Source: ECT2AJA-110-A sp035399845
Lineage (GTDB): Bacteria > Planctomycetota > Phycisphaerae > UBA1845 > UTPLA1
Direction: 5' to 3'
DNA length: 64,000 bases
Assembly: GCA_035399845.1 (NCBI GenBank)
Contig: DAOPJV010000010.1
Coordinates: forward strand, 62,001-126,000
Part shown: positions 27,491 to 36,002 of the stretch, one piece after another
How the letters are laid out: every line of letters starts with the position of its first letter
Numbering within the stretch: position 1 is the first letter of the stretch
The notes under the pieces: model-generated
The model's input: only the letters and a program-made list of their open reading frames with translations
Database searches by the model: none
What the model was told of the DNA's origin: nothing
Translations under genes and position numbers: made by a program

Positions 27491-28786
27491 ATGTCTGGAA
27501 CGAATCGTGTCTGGATCCGCATGGTCTTTCTGTGCCTTTTGGCCCCGCTTTTCTTCCCGCAGCCGCTTCGCGCAGCCGATCCCGATCAGACGCCGACGAT
27601 CCGAGGTGAACTGACGCAGGTGGACGGCGTTCGCGTGCTGCGTGTGACCGGGGACGCGGCCGATCGCGGATTTGCGCACGGTTACCTGATGGCGCGGGAG
27701 ATCATCGACCTGATCGACGGTTACCTGCAGGCGAAGGATGTCAGCGGTGGACCGCGACAGTTTGAAGCGCTGGCCCGAGGGCTGACGCATGTGATGGCCG
27801 TGCCTTCTCCCTTTCTCGTGGAGATCGACGGGATGCTGGCGGGGATCGAGAAGCGACTCGACGGAAATACGACAATCCCCCTGCTCAATCGAAAGCTGAC
27901 GCGGAATGATCTCGTCGTCATGAACTGTGTTCCGGACGCCGTGGGTTTCGGCTGTTCGTCCTTCATGGCGTGGGGCAATCGCACAAAGGACGGCAAGACG
28001 ATCACGGGGCGAAATCTTGACTGGCATTCCATTGATGCGCTTCGAAACACTCAGCTCGTGATTGCGCATATTCCCGCGAAGGATTCGAAGGAGGCGGCGT
28101 GGCTGTCCGTCGCATGGCCCGGCATGATCGGCTGCCTGACGGGCATGAATGAGCGGGGCGTCACACTTTCGATGCACGACGGCCCCACGAAGCGCGGCGT
28201 GGACGGCGTGGAGGCGACGCCCAGGGGCTTTGCATTGCGGATGGCCCTTGAGACGGCGCGCCCCGGGCATCTGGAGGAAGATGTTCTCTCCGTGTTTCAG
28301 AAGAACCGTGTGATGGTCGGGAACATCGTTCCCGTGTCCGGGCCGAGCTCCGGAGAGACGCCGCCCGCCATGGTCTTTGAGTACGACAACGTGAGGAAGA
28401 ACGCAAAAGGCGTCACAGTCCGGCATGCGGGCGCTCATGGCACAGAGGACGCGGCGGCCGATGACTATCAGATCGCCACGAATCACTTTCGGGAGCGCTC
28501 GGCGGCTCAGTCGTGCAATCGATACGAGAAGCTCAGCAAGACGTTCGAGAAGTCAAGAGACGATCCGATCGTGACGCTGGCGCGAGCGTGGAAACTCCTT
28601 GAGCGCGTCTCCATGAACGGCGGCGGCCTCGTCACATACCAGAGCGTGATCTTCGAACCGGACGACATGAAAATGCACGTCTCGTTCTCGACGGCGGACG
28701 ACGTCGCCCCGAACGGGAAGCGCGTGACCCTGAACGTGGCGGATCTGCTGAAGCGGCCGGTCAGCGTCGCGGCGTCGGGGGAGTAG
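27491..28786 (+). CDS. exported C45-family autoproteolytic acyltransferase/hydrolase
   Basis: A 431-residue Ntn-type hydrolase related to acyl-coenzyme A:6-aminopenicillanic-acid acyltransferase (peptidase family C45). GCSSFMAWG contains the Cys that would become the N-terminal nucleophile after self-cleavage; GRNLDWH is the following conserved block. DRGFAHGYLMA near residue 65 is typical of the pro-region. A signal peptide (FLCLLAPLFFPQPLRAA) indicates export. ATG 27491 follows AGGAG at 6 nt. Substrate unknown. Confidence 0.8.
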   Translation: MSGTNRVWIRMVFLCLLAPLFFPQPLRAADPDQTPTIRGELTQVDGVRVLRVTGDAADRGFAHGYLMAREIIDLIDGYLQAKDVSGGPRQFEALARGLTHVMAVPSPFLVEIDGMLAGIEKRLDGNTTIPLLNRKLTRNDLVVMNCVPDAVGFGCSSFMAWGNRTKDGKTITGRNLDWHSIDALRNTQLVIAHIPAKDSKEAAWLSVAWPGMIGCLTGMNERGVTLSMHDGPTKRGVDGVEATPRGFALRMALETARPGHLEEDVLSVFQKNRVMVGNIVPVSGPSSGETPPAMVFEYDNVRKNAKGVTVRHAGAHGTEDAAADDYQIATNHFRERSAAQSCNRYEKLSKTFEKSRDDPIVTLARAWKLLERVSMNGGGLVTYQSVIFEPDDMKMHVSFSTADDVAPNGKRVTLNVADLLKRPVSVAASGE

Positions 28787-28828
28787 CCGCCGGGGACGCG
28801 GGCGGATCCGGGCGTTATTATCCATCCA

Positions 28829-29770
28829 ATGCTACGTCATCGTTTAATATTCGGCGCACTGATGATTGTGACGCTGTCGGGGCTGCTCTACGCGGATGCG
28901 CGCTGGAGCGGACCCGTCGCGACGCATGCCCCCGTGTGGCTGCACAATGTGTCCGGGATGATCGCCTTCGACGGCTTCCTGGTCTTTCTGACGCTCGCGA
29001 TCCTGGTCCTGCTCGGCACGCGCGAGTTGGGAAGGCTGCTGGCCGGCGCGGGGCATTCGCCGCTTTCCTGCTGGCCGATGGCCGTCAATCTCGCGCTCAT
29101 TGCGATCCCCTTTGTGGCGGGAAATGGACCGCCGGCAAATCGCGATCTGCTCCGCCTGGCGGATATGCAATGGACGGTGGGCGTCCTGGCGCTCGGCGTC
29201 ATCGGCACGGGCTTCCTCGTGATGCGTCGCCGCAGGACGGAGGGGGCGTCGGGCGCGATGGGGGCAACGCTGCTGTCGATACTGTACCTGGGACTGCTGG
29301 GTCAGTTTCTCGTCCGGATTCGCATGTTCGGCCCTGTTGGATCCACATGGCTGCTGCTGTATGTCGTGGCGACAGTGAAGGTCTGTGACATCGGCGCCTT
29401 CTTTACAGGGATGGCGATCGGTCGCCACAAAATGATCGAGTGGCTGAGCCCGAAGAAGACGCTCGAGGGGCTGGCGGGTGGTGTGGCGGCGTCGATCGCC
29501 GTGGCCGTCCTCACGCCAATCATCGTCGATCGCCTGGCGCCGGCGTCGTCCGCGTTGCGGGGCTTGTTTCCGTCGCTTGCTGTCGCGACGATATTCGGTT
29601 TGCTGATGGCGATCGTGGGACAGGGGGGCGACCTTGTGGAGTCGCTCTTCAAGCGGGATGCGAAGGCCAAGGACTCGGCGAACGCCATTCCCGCCTTTGG
29701 CGGTGTTCTGGATGTCCTTGATTCGCCTTTGTGGGCGGCTCCCGTCGCGTGGTGGCTCCTGATACACTAG
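28829..29770 (+). CDS. cdsA: phosphatidate cytidylyltransferase
   Basis: CdsA makes CDP-diacylglycerol from CTP and phosphatidate, the branch point of phospholipid synthesis. About eight hydrophobic segments are visible. The C-terminal signature is KDSANAIPAFGGVLDVLDS: the S/K-D...P...GG-(I/V)-L-D...DS frame is kept, but the usual GHGG is AFGG. KVCDIGAFFTG and SPKKTLEG are further family blocks. 313 residues. phoH starts 6 nt after its stop. Confidence 0.9.
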   Translation: MLRHRLIFGALMIVTLSGLLYADARWSGPVATHAPVWLHNVSGMIAFDGFLVFLTLAILVLLGTRELGRLLAGAGHSPLSCWPMAVNLALIAIPFVAGNGPPANRDLLRLADMQWTVGVLALGVIGTGFLVMRRRRTEGASGAMGATLLSILYLGLLGQFLVRIRMFGPVGSTWLLLYVVATVKVCDIGAFFTGMAIGRHKMIEWLSPKKTLEGLAGGVAASIAVAVLTPIIVDRLAPASSALRGLFPSLAVATIFGLLMAIVGQGGDLVESLFKRDAKAKDSANAIPAFGGVLDVLDSPLWAAPVAWWLLIH

Positions 29771-29776
29771 CGTCCA

Positions 29777-30754
29777 TTGGAATTTCGGCGGCAGAACGGA
29801 GTAGGCGACATCTCTGAAATCACGATCACACTGGATGGCGGCGACGACGAGCGCATGCAGCTCTACGGACCGGGCGATGTGAATCTGCGAACGATTCGCG
29901 AGACGCTCGGTGTGAAGGTCTTTGCGCGCGGCTCGGTTCTGAAGCTCGTGGGTGAGGCGGACGACGTCGGCAAGGCGGCGGCGGTCATCGAGGCGCTGCG
30001 AAGTGAGCTCAGGAAGAGCAAACACCTTTCGGCGGACGCCATGGCCGACGCCCTCGCGGCGGTCGCCGTGAAGCGCGCGGCGGATGATCTGCCGACGGAT
30101 TTCATCCCCGTCTTCCGCAAGTCGGCGATCATCGCGCCGAAGACGGACGGACAGCGGGAATACGCCGAAGCCGTTGCCCAGAACGATCTGTGCTTCTGCG
30201 TCGGTCCCGCCGGAACGGGCAAAACCTACCTCGCCGTTGCGATGGCGCTGTCCCTGCTGAAGAGCGGCCGAATCAAGCGACTGGTCCTGGCGAGGCCCGC
30301 CGTGGAGGCCGGAGAGAAGCTCGGTTTCCTGCCGGGCGATCTGCAGGCGAAGGTGAATCCCTATCTGCGGCCCATCTACGACGCGATGCACGACATGATG
30401 GAGTTCGACCAGATCAAGCGATTCATGATGAATGACGTGATCGAGGTCGTGCCCCTTGCGTTCATGCGAGGTCGGACGCTGAACAACGCCGCCATCATTC
30501 TCGACGAGGCGCAGAACGCGACGCCGCAGCAGATGCTCATGTCGCTGACTCGCATGGGGCATCGCAGCAAGATGATCGTGACGGGCGATGACAGCCAGAT
30601 CGATCTTGAGAGCGGTCGTCAGAGCGGTCTGGTCGATGCGCTGCGGCGACTGGCCGGCGTCGAAGGGATCGCGATCGTGCGGCTGGGCAAGATGGATATC
30701 GTCCGCCACAAACTTGTGACGCGCATCGTCCATGCCTACGGCGGCGACAAGTGA
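29777..30754 (+). CDS. phoH: PhoH family ATPase
   Basis: PhoH-like P-loop ATPase of about 325 residues. An N-terminal KH-like region (GDVNLRTIRETLGVKVFARG) suggests RNA binding. Walker A is GPAGTGKT, Walker B is IILDEAQNAT, and VTGDDSQIDL is the sensor block. Members are linked to RNA metabolism and phosphate stress. The start is uncertain: TTG 29777 is the first candidate and lies 6 nt after cdsA, so the pair is probably an operon. Confidence 0.9.
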   Translation: MEFRRQNGVGDISEITITLDGGDDERMQLYGPGDVNLRTIRETLGVKVFARGSVLKLVGEADDVGKAAAVIEALRSELRKSKHLSADAMADALAAVAVKRAADDLPTDFIPVFRKSAIIAPKTDGQREYAEAVAQNDLCFCVGPAGTGKTYLAVAMALSLLKSGRIKRLVLARPAVEAGEKLGFLPGDLQAKVNPYLRPIYDAMHDMMEFDQIKRFMMNDVIEVVPLAFMRGRTLNNAAIILDEAQNATPQQMLMSLTRMGHRSKMIVTGDDSQIDLESGRQSGLVDALRRLAGVEGIAIVRLGKMDIVRHKLVTRIVHAYGGDK

Positions 30755-30849
30755 CGGCGCACGCCATGCGCGTCGAATTCAGCTTGCGTTCGTTTTGGCG
30801 AGGGAACGTGGCGGCCTGGAATGGGTGATCGGAAAGGTGTCGGCCCGTT

Positions 30850-31074
30850 CTAGAGGCGTCGTACGATGCGGCCGCGCGTGAGATCGTAGGGGCTGAGCTC
30901 GACGCGGACGCGATCGCCCGGCAGAATTCGAATGAAGTGCTTTCGGAGTCGGCCCGAGATGTGGCCGAGGACCTGGTGCTTCTCGCCCTCGTGCTCAAAC
31001 TCCAGCCGGAACATGGTGTTGGGCAGCGCCTGTATGACGTCCGCCTCGACTTCTATTGCTTCGGGATTGGCCAT
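30850..31074 (-). CDS. infA: translation initiation factor IF-1
   Basis: A 74-residue S1/OB-fold protein, the normal IF-1 length. MANPEAIEVEADVIQALPN, GHISGRLRKHFIRILPGDRV and SPYDLTRGRIVRR match the family throughout. GAGG precedes the ATG. It stands alone rather than in a ribosomal-protein operon. Binds the 30S A site during initiation. Confidence 0.97.
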   Translation of the reverse strand: MANPEAIEVEADVIQALPNTMFRLEFEHEGEKHQVLGHISGRLRKHFIRILPGDRVRVELSPYDLTRGRIVRRL

Positions 31075-31205
31075 AAATCCTCTCGTTTGCGGCGTAAGCT
31101 TACCGCTCTCAGACAGTTATCCTCTCAGGTCCTGGAGCGGGCCGATTGGGCAATGTATCCGCCGAAGGCCATTGGTACAAGCCGCACGGCGGTGCGCGAT
31201 TCATG

Positions 31206-31234
31206 TTGACAGATGAGCGCGCCGTAAATAGGGT
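31206..31234 (+). promoter_or_regulatory. sigma-70-type promoter for the lipoprotein gene
   Basis: Perfect -35 TTGACA (31206-31211), 17-nt spacer, -10 TAGGGT (31229-31234), 55 nt before the start codon. Confidence 0.55.
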
Positions 31235-31288
31235 TCGCGCAATGGGTCGATATCTTCTTATCGCGTCGATAGTTGTGAGGCGAATCGC

Positions 31289-31648
31289 ATGATGATTGGA
31301 ATCGGTTGGCGGCGAATATTGTGTCTGGCGGGATTCGTGGTCGTTGGCGCCGCCGGCGCCGGTTGCAGTTCTCCCCTGGTGGGGACGTGGAACGCCGACC
31401 CGATTCCGCAGGATATGGATTTCTACATCGTTTCCGCGGAATTCAAGGACAACGGCGATTTCAGGGCGATCGCTCGCGAGGCCGGGGGGGAGACGCGGAA
31501 TCTACGCGGAAAGTACGAATTTGACGGCTTCAAGCTGAAGCTGATGCGGCCCGGATCGCCATCGCGGGAGTACCCCACGACGTACTACATGACGGGCGTG
31601 CTCGAGGTCAAATCCGAGGGCGGTTCGCAGCGGCTGAAGAAGCAGTAG
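31289..31648 (+). CDS. small lipoprotein, lipocalin-like
   Basis: A 119-residue lipoprotein: signal peptide with GAAGAGC lipobox, then SSPLVGTWNADP, the G-x-W start seen in lipocalin-like and other 'LVGTW' proteins, and alternating beta strands. GTGAGG lies 9 nt before the ATG. Function unknown. Confidence 0.65.
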   Translation: MMIGIGWRRILCLAGFVVVGAAGAGCSSPLVGTWNADPIPQDMDFYIVSAEFKDNGDFRAIAREAGGETRNLRGKYEFDGFKLKLMRPGSPSREYPTTYYMTGVLEVKSEGGSQRLKKQ

Positions 31649-31666
31649 GCGCTCGGCGCCGGCCGC

Positions 31667-32332
31667 CTACTCGTTGAGCGTTCCCATCCGCACACGCCGT
31701 TCGCGATTCCCCTCGCACTCCATGCATCGCTGTGCGAATGGGAGGAACTCCAGCCGCTTCTTGGGAATCGGCTTCTCGCAATCCATGCAGATGCCGTAGG
31801 ACCCGTCGTCGATCCGCCGGATCGCGTCGTCGATCTTCTCGAGCGTGGCGGCCTCGCTGGCCATCAGGCCGATGGCCAGTTCGTCTTCAAACCCCCCCGA
31901 GGCGATGTCGCTGAGATCGGCGAGGCCCGTGTCGCGGCCCGCCAGTTGCTGCTGTGTGGATTGCATCATTGAGAGAAGTGATCGCCGTTCGTCGGTCAGC
32001 GACTCGCGGACCTGCTTGAGAAACTCGGCGTCGAACGCGGGCTTCTGAGGCTTGGCCTTCGGCTCCTGCTTCGCCTTGGCTTCCGGTTTCACCGGCGCCT
32101 TCGCGGCCGATTTGCTGGTCGTCTTCTTTGGGCGAGACTCTGTCGTTTTCTTCACTTTCGCAGCCTTTTCCACGGTTTTTTTCGTCTTCGAGGTCGTCTT
32201 CGCGGCCGTCTTCACCGCGGATGTTTTCTTCTTCCTGGTGGGGGTTCTTGCGGCGGATGCGGATGACTTCTTCTTGCTCGTCGTTTTTCGAGCCGGCGTT
32301 TTCTTCTTGGTCGTTTTCTTCGCCGCAGCCAT
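31667..32332 (-). CDS. DksA/TraR zinc-finger protein with histone-H1-like N-terminal tail
   Basis: A 221-residue protein. Residues 1-95 are almost only Lys, Ala, Thr, Ser and Pro, like bacterial H1-type DNA-binding tails. Residues ~100-221 are DksA/TraR-like: a coiled-coil (LKQVRESLTDERRSLLSMM) and a C4 zinc finger (CMDC ... CMEC) within YGICMDCEKPIPKKRL. DksA proteins enter the RNA polymerase secondary channel; the tail would add non-specific nucleic-acid binding. No clear Shine-Dalgarno. Confidence 0.85.
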   Translation of the reverse strand: MAAAKKTTKKKTPARKTTSKKKSSASAARTPTRKKKTSAVKTAAKTTSKTKKTVEKAAKVKKTTESRPKKTTSKSAAKAPVKPEAKAKQEPKAKPQKPAFDAEFLKQVRESLTDERRSLLSMMQSTQQQLAGRDTGLADLSDIASGGFEDELAIGLMASEAATLEKIDDAIRRIDDGSYGICMDCEKPIPKKRLEFLPFAQRCMECEGNRERRVRMGTLNE

Positions 32333-32520
32333 GTCACACCACGCTTTCGGATGCCTATATCGTCATTTGGGCGGGGACGATCCCCGTCAAAAACGGAACA
32401 AAGTTAGTCTCCGATGGGGGGAAGTCAAGGCGTCGCCTCCGGGCCGCCTGGGAGCCGTTTCGGCGCCGCGGACGCGACGGCGGATTCGTCGGAATTCCGC
32501 GCCTTCGCCATGCCGCTCGC

Positions 32521-33408
32521 CTACCGGTCCGACTCGACCGCGACACGGCCGGCGGGGACGTCGCCCAGCGATCGAAGCGAGACATGGCCGTTGGCCGTCC
32601 GGATGCGGAGTCGGCCGCCGCCATCCCTGAGTCGGCCGCTCAGGTGATTTCGGGAGCTGTGCAGATCCGACAGGTCCAGGCTGCGGGCCCGGATGGCGCC
32701 GTTGGATGTGCCGACAGTGACGATCGTGGAGGCCTCTCGACCGAACAGGACGCGGATCCGGCCGTTGGCGGAGTCGATCCTGCCTGACACGGGCCCCCTG
32801 GCACGCAGCGCGGCGAAAATGCCGCCATTCTTGCTGTCGAGGTCGACGTCCGACGCCCAGGTCTCGATGTCGATCTGGCCGTTGGCCGTGCGCCCCCGCA
32901 GGCGTCCTCGTCCGGCCCGGACCTCGATGGGACCGTTCTCGGTCTCCAGAACGCACTCGCCGCCGACGTTGCGGGCGTTGATCGCGCCGTTGTCCGTCGT
33001 CGCATGGAGCGCGAGGCGCGTCGGCATGTGGACTTCGTAGGAGACGCGGGCGTCCCAGTCCGCTCTTTTGGGCTTTCGCCAGGACGTGCGGACGCTGCGA
33101 TGCCCCGTGGCGAGCGGCGCCGTGTCAATGTCGATGGCGTTCAGGCAGGTATCGGCCTCGACGCGATCGCGGCCGCCGGCGCGAATGCGAACGGTCATCG
33201 TGATCTTGTCCCCGTCTGAATGGTCATCGCCGAAGACAAAAATCGAGCCGTTCTCGGAATGGACGTCGAGCTGTTTGGATGACTCGACGGGCAGCTCGAT
33301 ATGCCGCTCGGCCTCAACCCAGACATTCGGTTTGGCGCAGCCGGTCAAGGCGACCGGCGCGACGACGCATGCGGCGAGGAAAACAGGGATCCGGCGAATG
33401 GGGCGCAT
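32521..33408 (-). CDS. lipoprotein with DUF4097-like adhesin beta-helix
   Basis: A 295-residue lipoprotein. VVAPVALTGC is the lipobox. The rest repeats short strands ending in N-G-x-I (ENGSIFV, DNGAINA, ENGPIEV, ANGQIDI, KNGGIFA, ANGRIRV, SNGAIRA, ANGHVSL), spaced about 20-25 residues, forming a right-handed beta-helix as in DUF4097 proteins. ATG 33408 follows GGAG at 6 nt. Function unknown. Confidence 0.75.
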   Translation of the reverse strand: MRPIRRIPVFLAACVVAPVALTGCAKPNVWVEAERHIELPVESSKQLDVHSENGSIFVFGDDHSDGDKITMTVRIRAGGRDRVEADTCLNAIDIDTAPLATGHRSVRTSWRKPKRADWDARVSYEVHMPTRLALHATTDNGAINARNVGGECVLETENGPIEVRAGRGRLRGRTANGQIDIETWASDVDLDSKNGGIFAALRARGPVSGRIDSANGRIRVLFGREASTIVTVGTSNGAIRARSLDLSDLHSSRNHLSGRLRDGGGRLRIRTANGHVSLRSLGDVPAGRVAVESDR

Positions 33409-33536
33409 GTCTAACTCCGTTCTGACAACGCGTGCGCGGGGACGACGGATGGGTAGACAACACGATTGACGACGATTGGGCAAGTCAGAGGCGGGACGAT
33501 GTCAATCGCGCGATCCGGACGCGTGATGGCGCCACG

Positions 33537-34226
33537 TCAGCCGGATGTCGGCGAGTTCCCGTGATACGCGGCTCGAAGTTCATGAAGTCGATGAATCTCG
33601 TCGGCCGGCAGACGGCGGAGGTTCCCGAGCTGGGTCGCGATCGTGAGGATTCTGGCGGCGTGTTCGAGTTGTTCGAGTTTCATGAGGGCGGCGTGGATCG
33701 AGCTCCCCAGCGTCAGCGCCCCATGGCGATCGAGAATGATCGCGTCGTGTTGCTGAACCAGCTCGCTGACGACGCTGGCGCCGTCCTTCGTTCCGGGGGT
33801 TGCGTAGGGCGCGAGGGGGGCGCGACCGAAGGCGATGATGATTTCCGGAAGCACATCGTCCGGCATGGGCAGGTCCGCAATTGTCATGGCGACGACATGC
33901 GGCGGGTGCGCGTGCACGATTGCGGAGACATCGGGGCGTTGCGCGTAGGCCGCAAGGTGCATCCATCGCTCGCTGGAGGCCCGGCGCGCCCCGTGGATCA
34001 CGGCGCCGTCGGCGTCGATGACAACGAGGTCATCGGGCGCGAGCGTTCCCAGGCACGTGGCGCTGGCCGAGATGAGAAATCGATCGTCTGCCAGGCGGGC
34101 CGAGACATTGCCGTCGGAGCCGCCGACGAAACCCGCCGCGTGTGTGCGATGGGCGATATCGCAGAGTTCGGCGCGAAGCGCGTTTTCGTCCTGAGCTGTC
34201 GGCATGCGGGCTCCTGCGTCGTTCAC
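33537..34226 (-). CDS. class II aldolase/adducin family protein (fuculose-phosphate-aldolase-like)
   Basis: A 229-residue zinc aldolase. SDGNVSAR is the phosphate-binding start, ASSERWMHLAAY carries the catalytic Glu region, HAHPPH holds two zinc His, and DRHGALTLG holds the third. Members cleave L-fuculose-1-P, L-ribulose-5-P (epimerase) or methylthioribulose-1-P (dehydratase); the substrate cannot be fixed from sequence. No sugar operon surrounds it. Confidence 0.85.
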   Translation of the reverse strand: MNDAGARMPTAQDENALRAELCDIAHRTHAAGFVGGSDGNVSARLADDRFLISASATCLGTLAPDDLVVIDADGAVIHGARRASSERWMHLAAYAQRPDVSAIVHAHPPHVVAMTIADLPMPDDVLPEIIIAFGRAPLAPYATPGTKDGASVVSELVQQHDAIILDRHGALTLGSSIHAALMKLEQLEHAARILTIATQLGNLRRLPADEIHRLHELRAAYHGNSPTSG

Positions 34227-34329
34227 GCGTATGGGGCTTCGATTTCATTGAAGGCGGACCTTCGGGCGACTAGCATAACCCTGCGATTCAGTCGAAGCGA
34301 AACCCTGAGATTTCATAGAGGGCGAAATC

Positions 34330-35559
34330 ATGCGAATTCCGATGATGCGTTGTGTGCTGTTGGCCGCGGTTGCGTTCGCGATGTCCATTCACGCCGCCAA
34401 CGCGGGGGACTGGCCTCACTGGCGAGGCCCGGGCTACGACGGCAAGAGCGACGAGAAGGGCTTCAGGACCTCGTGGGAAGGTCAGATGGAGCCGGCCTGG
34501 CGCGCCGCCATCGGCTCAGGCTACAGCGGGATCACAGTGGTCGGCGGACATGTCTATACCTGTGGTGTCGATGATGGCGCGCAGACGCTGTTCTGTCTCG
34601 ATTCACAGACGGGCAAGCTCGTCTGGAAGACGCGCGTCGAGAATCTCTTCGAGGAGTTCTGGGGAGACGGCGCCCGGTCGACGCCGACGATCGAAGGAGA
34701 TCGTGTCTATGTGCTGGGCGCCCTGGGCACGCTCGGATGCTACGATCGGGAGACAGGCGCCGAGAAATGGACAAAGAAATATGACGCCAAGCCGCAGTGG
34801 GGCTACAGCGGGTCTGTCTTCGTTGAAGGCGATCTTGCGATCGTGACGGTCGGCGGGGATGGCGGCGGCATGTGCGCCGTAAACAAGATGAATGGCGCCG
34901 ACGTGTGGCGCGTGGGCAGGGACACGGACTCGGGCTATTCGACGCCGTACCCGTTCACCTTTGAGGGGACGCGATACGTCGTCGGCTTCATGGGGAATGG
35001 CGCTGTCGTGGCGGAACTCAAAACGGGCCGCGAAGCGCTGACGATTCCCTGGGACACGAGCTACAAGGTCAACGCGTCGACTCCGATCTTCGAAGACGGC
35101 TATCTGTTTCTGTCCTCCGGCTACAGCACGGGGGCGGGGCTGTTCAGGCTGTCGAAGAAGGGCGATCGGCTGGAGGCGAGCGAGGTCTACCGAACCAAGA
35201 AGCTCAAGAACAAGTTTCAGACGCCGGTGCTTCACGAGGGGCATCTCTACACCTGCGATGAGCGATCCTTCAAGTGTGTTGACTTCAAGACGGGCGAAAT
35301 CAAGTGGGAGGAGCGAGACAATCCCTTCAAGCACGGCACGGTTCTCTTCGCCGACGGAAAGCTGCTGCTCCTGACGCAGTTCGGCGAGCTGAAGATCGGC
35401 GAAGCGTCGCCCAGAGGTTTCAAGGCGACGGGAACGACGACAGTGTTCAAGATGGGCGAAGGACGCAACCAGCAGTGCTGGACAATTCCGACACTGGCCT
35501 ATGGCCGGCTCTTCTGCCGGAATCTGCATGAAATGGTCTGCCTGGATCTGCGGAAATAG
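34330..35559 (+). CDS. exported PQQ-like beta-propeller protein
   Basis: A 409-residue secreted protein: signal peptide (AAVAFAMSIHAANA), then DWPHWRGPGYDG, the typical start of planctomycetal PQQ-like/BamB-like propellers, and repeated blades such as LDSQTGKLVWKT, YDRETGAEKWTK, VDFKTGEIKWEE. These are structural WD-like repeats and need not bind PQQ. GAGGG precedes the ATG. Confidence 0.8.
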   Translation: MRIPMMRCVLLAAVAFAMSIHAANAGDWPHWRGPGYDGKSDEKGFRTSWEGQMEPAWRAAIGSGYSGITVVGGHVYTCGVDDGAQTLFCLDSQTGKLVWKTRVENLFEEFWGDGARSTPTIEGDRVYVLGALGTLGCYDRETGAEKWTKKYDAKPQWGYSGSVFVEGDLAIVTVGGDGGGMCAVNKMNGADVWRVGRDTDSGYSTPYPFTFEGTRYVVGFMGNGAVVAELKTGREALTIPWDTSYKVNASTPIFEDGYLFLSSGYSTGAGLFRLSKKGDRLEASEVYRTKKLKNKFQTPVLHEGHLYTCDERSFKCVDFKTGEIKWEERDNPFKHGTVLFADGKLLLLTQFGELKIGEASPRGFKATGTTTVFKMGEGRNQQCWTIPTLAYGRLFCRNLHEMVCLDLRK

Positions 35560-35613
35560 TCGTTATTGACTGCGTTTGAACTCAGGCGCGGCGCAGATTG
35601 GGACGATGGAGAC

Positions 35614-35642
35614 TTGACGTCACGCCAAACGCGTGGCATATT
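35614..35642 (+). promoter_or_regulatory. promoter of the tRNA/RNA-repair locus leader
   Basis: -35 TTGACG (35614-35619), 17-nt spacer, -10 CATATT (35637-35642). The expected start (~35649) coincides with an ATG, so the first reading frame would be leaderless. Confidence 0.5.
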
Positions 35643-35648
35643 GAAATC

Positions 35649-35735
35649 ATGATGTACAACCGCAGCGCGATCCATCTGATGAGTACGCACAGCGACATGA
35701 ATCGCTGCCACGGGAGGATCTGCGCGGGCGGATAA
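35649..35735 (+). CDS. 28-codon leaderless ORF, candidate leader peptide
   Basis: Starts at the predicted transcription start and encodes MMYNRSAIHLMSTHSDM followed by NRCHGRICAGG: three His, two Cys, four Met and three Arg in 28 residues, then TAA. It is followed 23 nt later by a strong terminator and, beyond it, tRNA-His. The layout is like a transcription-attenuation leader. Existence of the peptide is unproven; the transcript may be a plain small RNA. Confidence 0.4.
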   Translation: MMYNRSAIHLMSTHSDMNRCHGRICAGG

Positions 35736-35757
35736 CGCATCAACAAGCGTCAATGCC

Positions 35758-35797
35758 AAAGCCGGCCGATCCGATCGTGGATGGGCCGGCTTTTTTT
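35758..35797 (+). terminator. strong rho-independent terminator (possible attenuator)
   Basis: AAAGCCGGCC (35758-35767) pairs perfectly with GGCCGGCTTT (35784-35793), and the run of T is 35791-35797. The loop contains a small ATCC/GGAT stem. Transcripts from 35649 would end here at about 150 nt unless they read through into the tRNAs. Confidence 0.85.
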
Positions 35798-35898
35798 GTG
35801 CGCAGGACGCGGACTCGGGCCTTGATTTGCTCGAATTGAATTGCCGCAGGCAATGGCCGGAGAACGTGCGCGCACAGACGGCAATGGCGTTGAGTGAT

Positions 35899-35971
35899 GG
35901 TGGTCGTGGCTCAAAGGAAGAGCGCCGCACTGTGACTGCGGAGATTGCGGGTTCGAGCCCCGTCGGCCACC
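35899..35971 (+). tRNA. tRNA-His (GTG)
   Basis: Full cloverleaf: acceptor 35900-35906 with 35964-35970, D-stem GCTC/GAGC, anticodon stem CCGCA/TGCGG around loop CTGTGAC (anticodon GTG, 35932-35934), variable loop AGATT, T-arm 35947-35963 with TTCGAGC. The extra G-1 (35899) faces C73 (35971), the tRNA-His identity pair, so G-1 is encoded here. CCA is not encoded. It lies 31 nt before a second tRNA and shares a locus with a Thg1-like gene, the family that adds G-1 to tRNA-His. Confidence 0.9.
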
Positions 35972-36002
35972 CGTGGACATGTTGGTTTGAGTCTGAAGGA
36001 AT

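Noticed and set aside
33432..34574. Plus-strand frame across the aldolase gene
   Set aside because: Antisense to a zinc-motif-bearing aldolase; Arg/Gly-rich mirror sequence.
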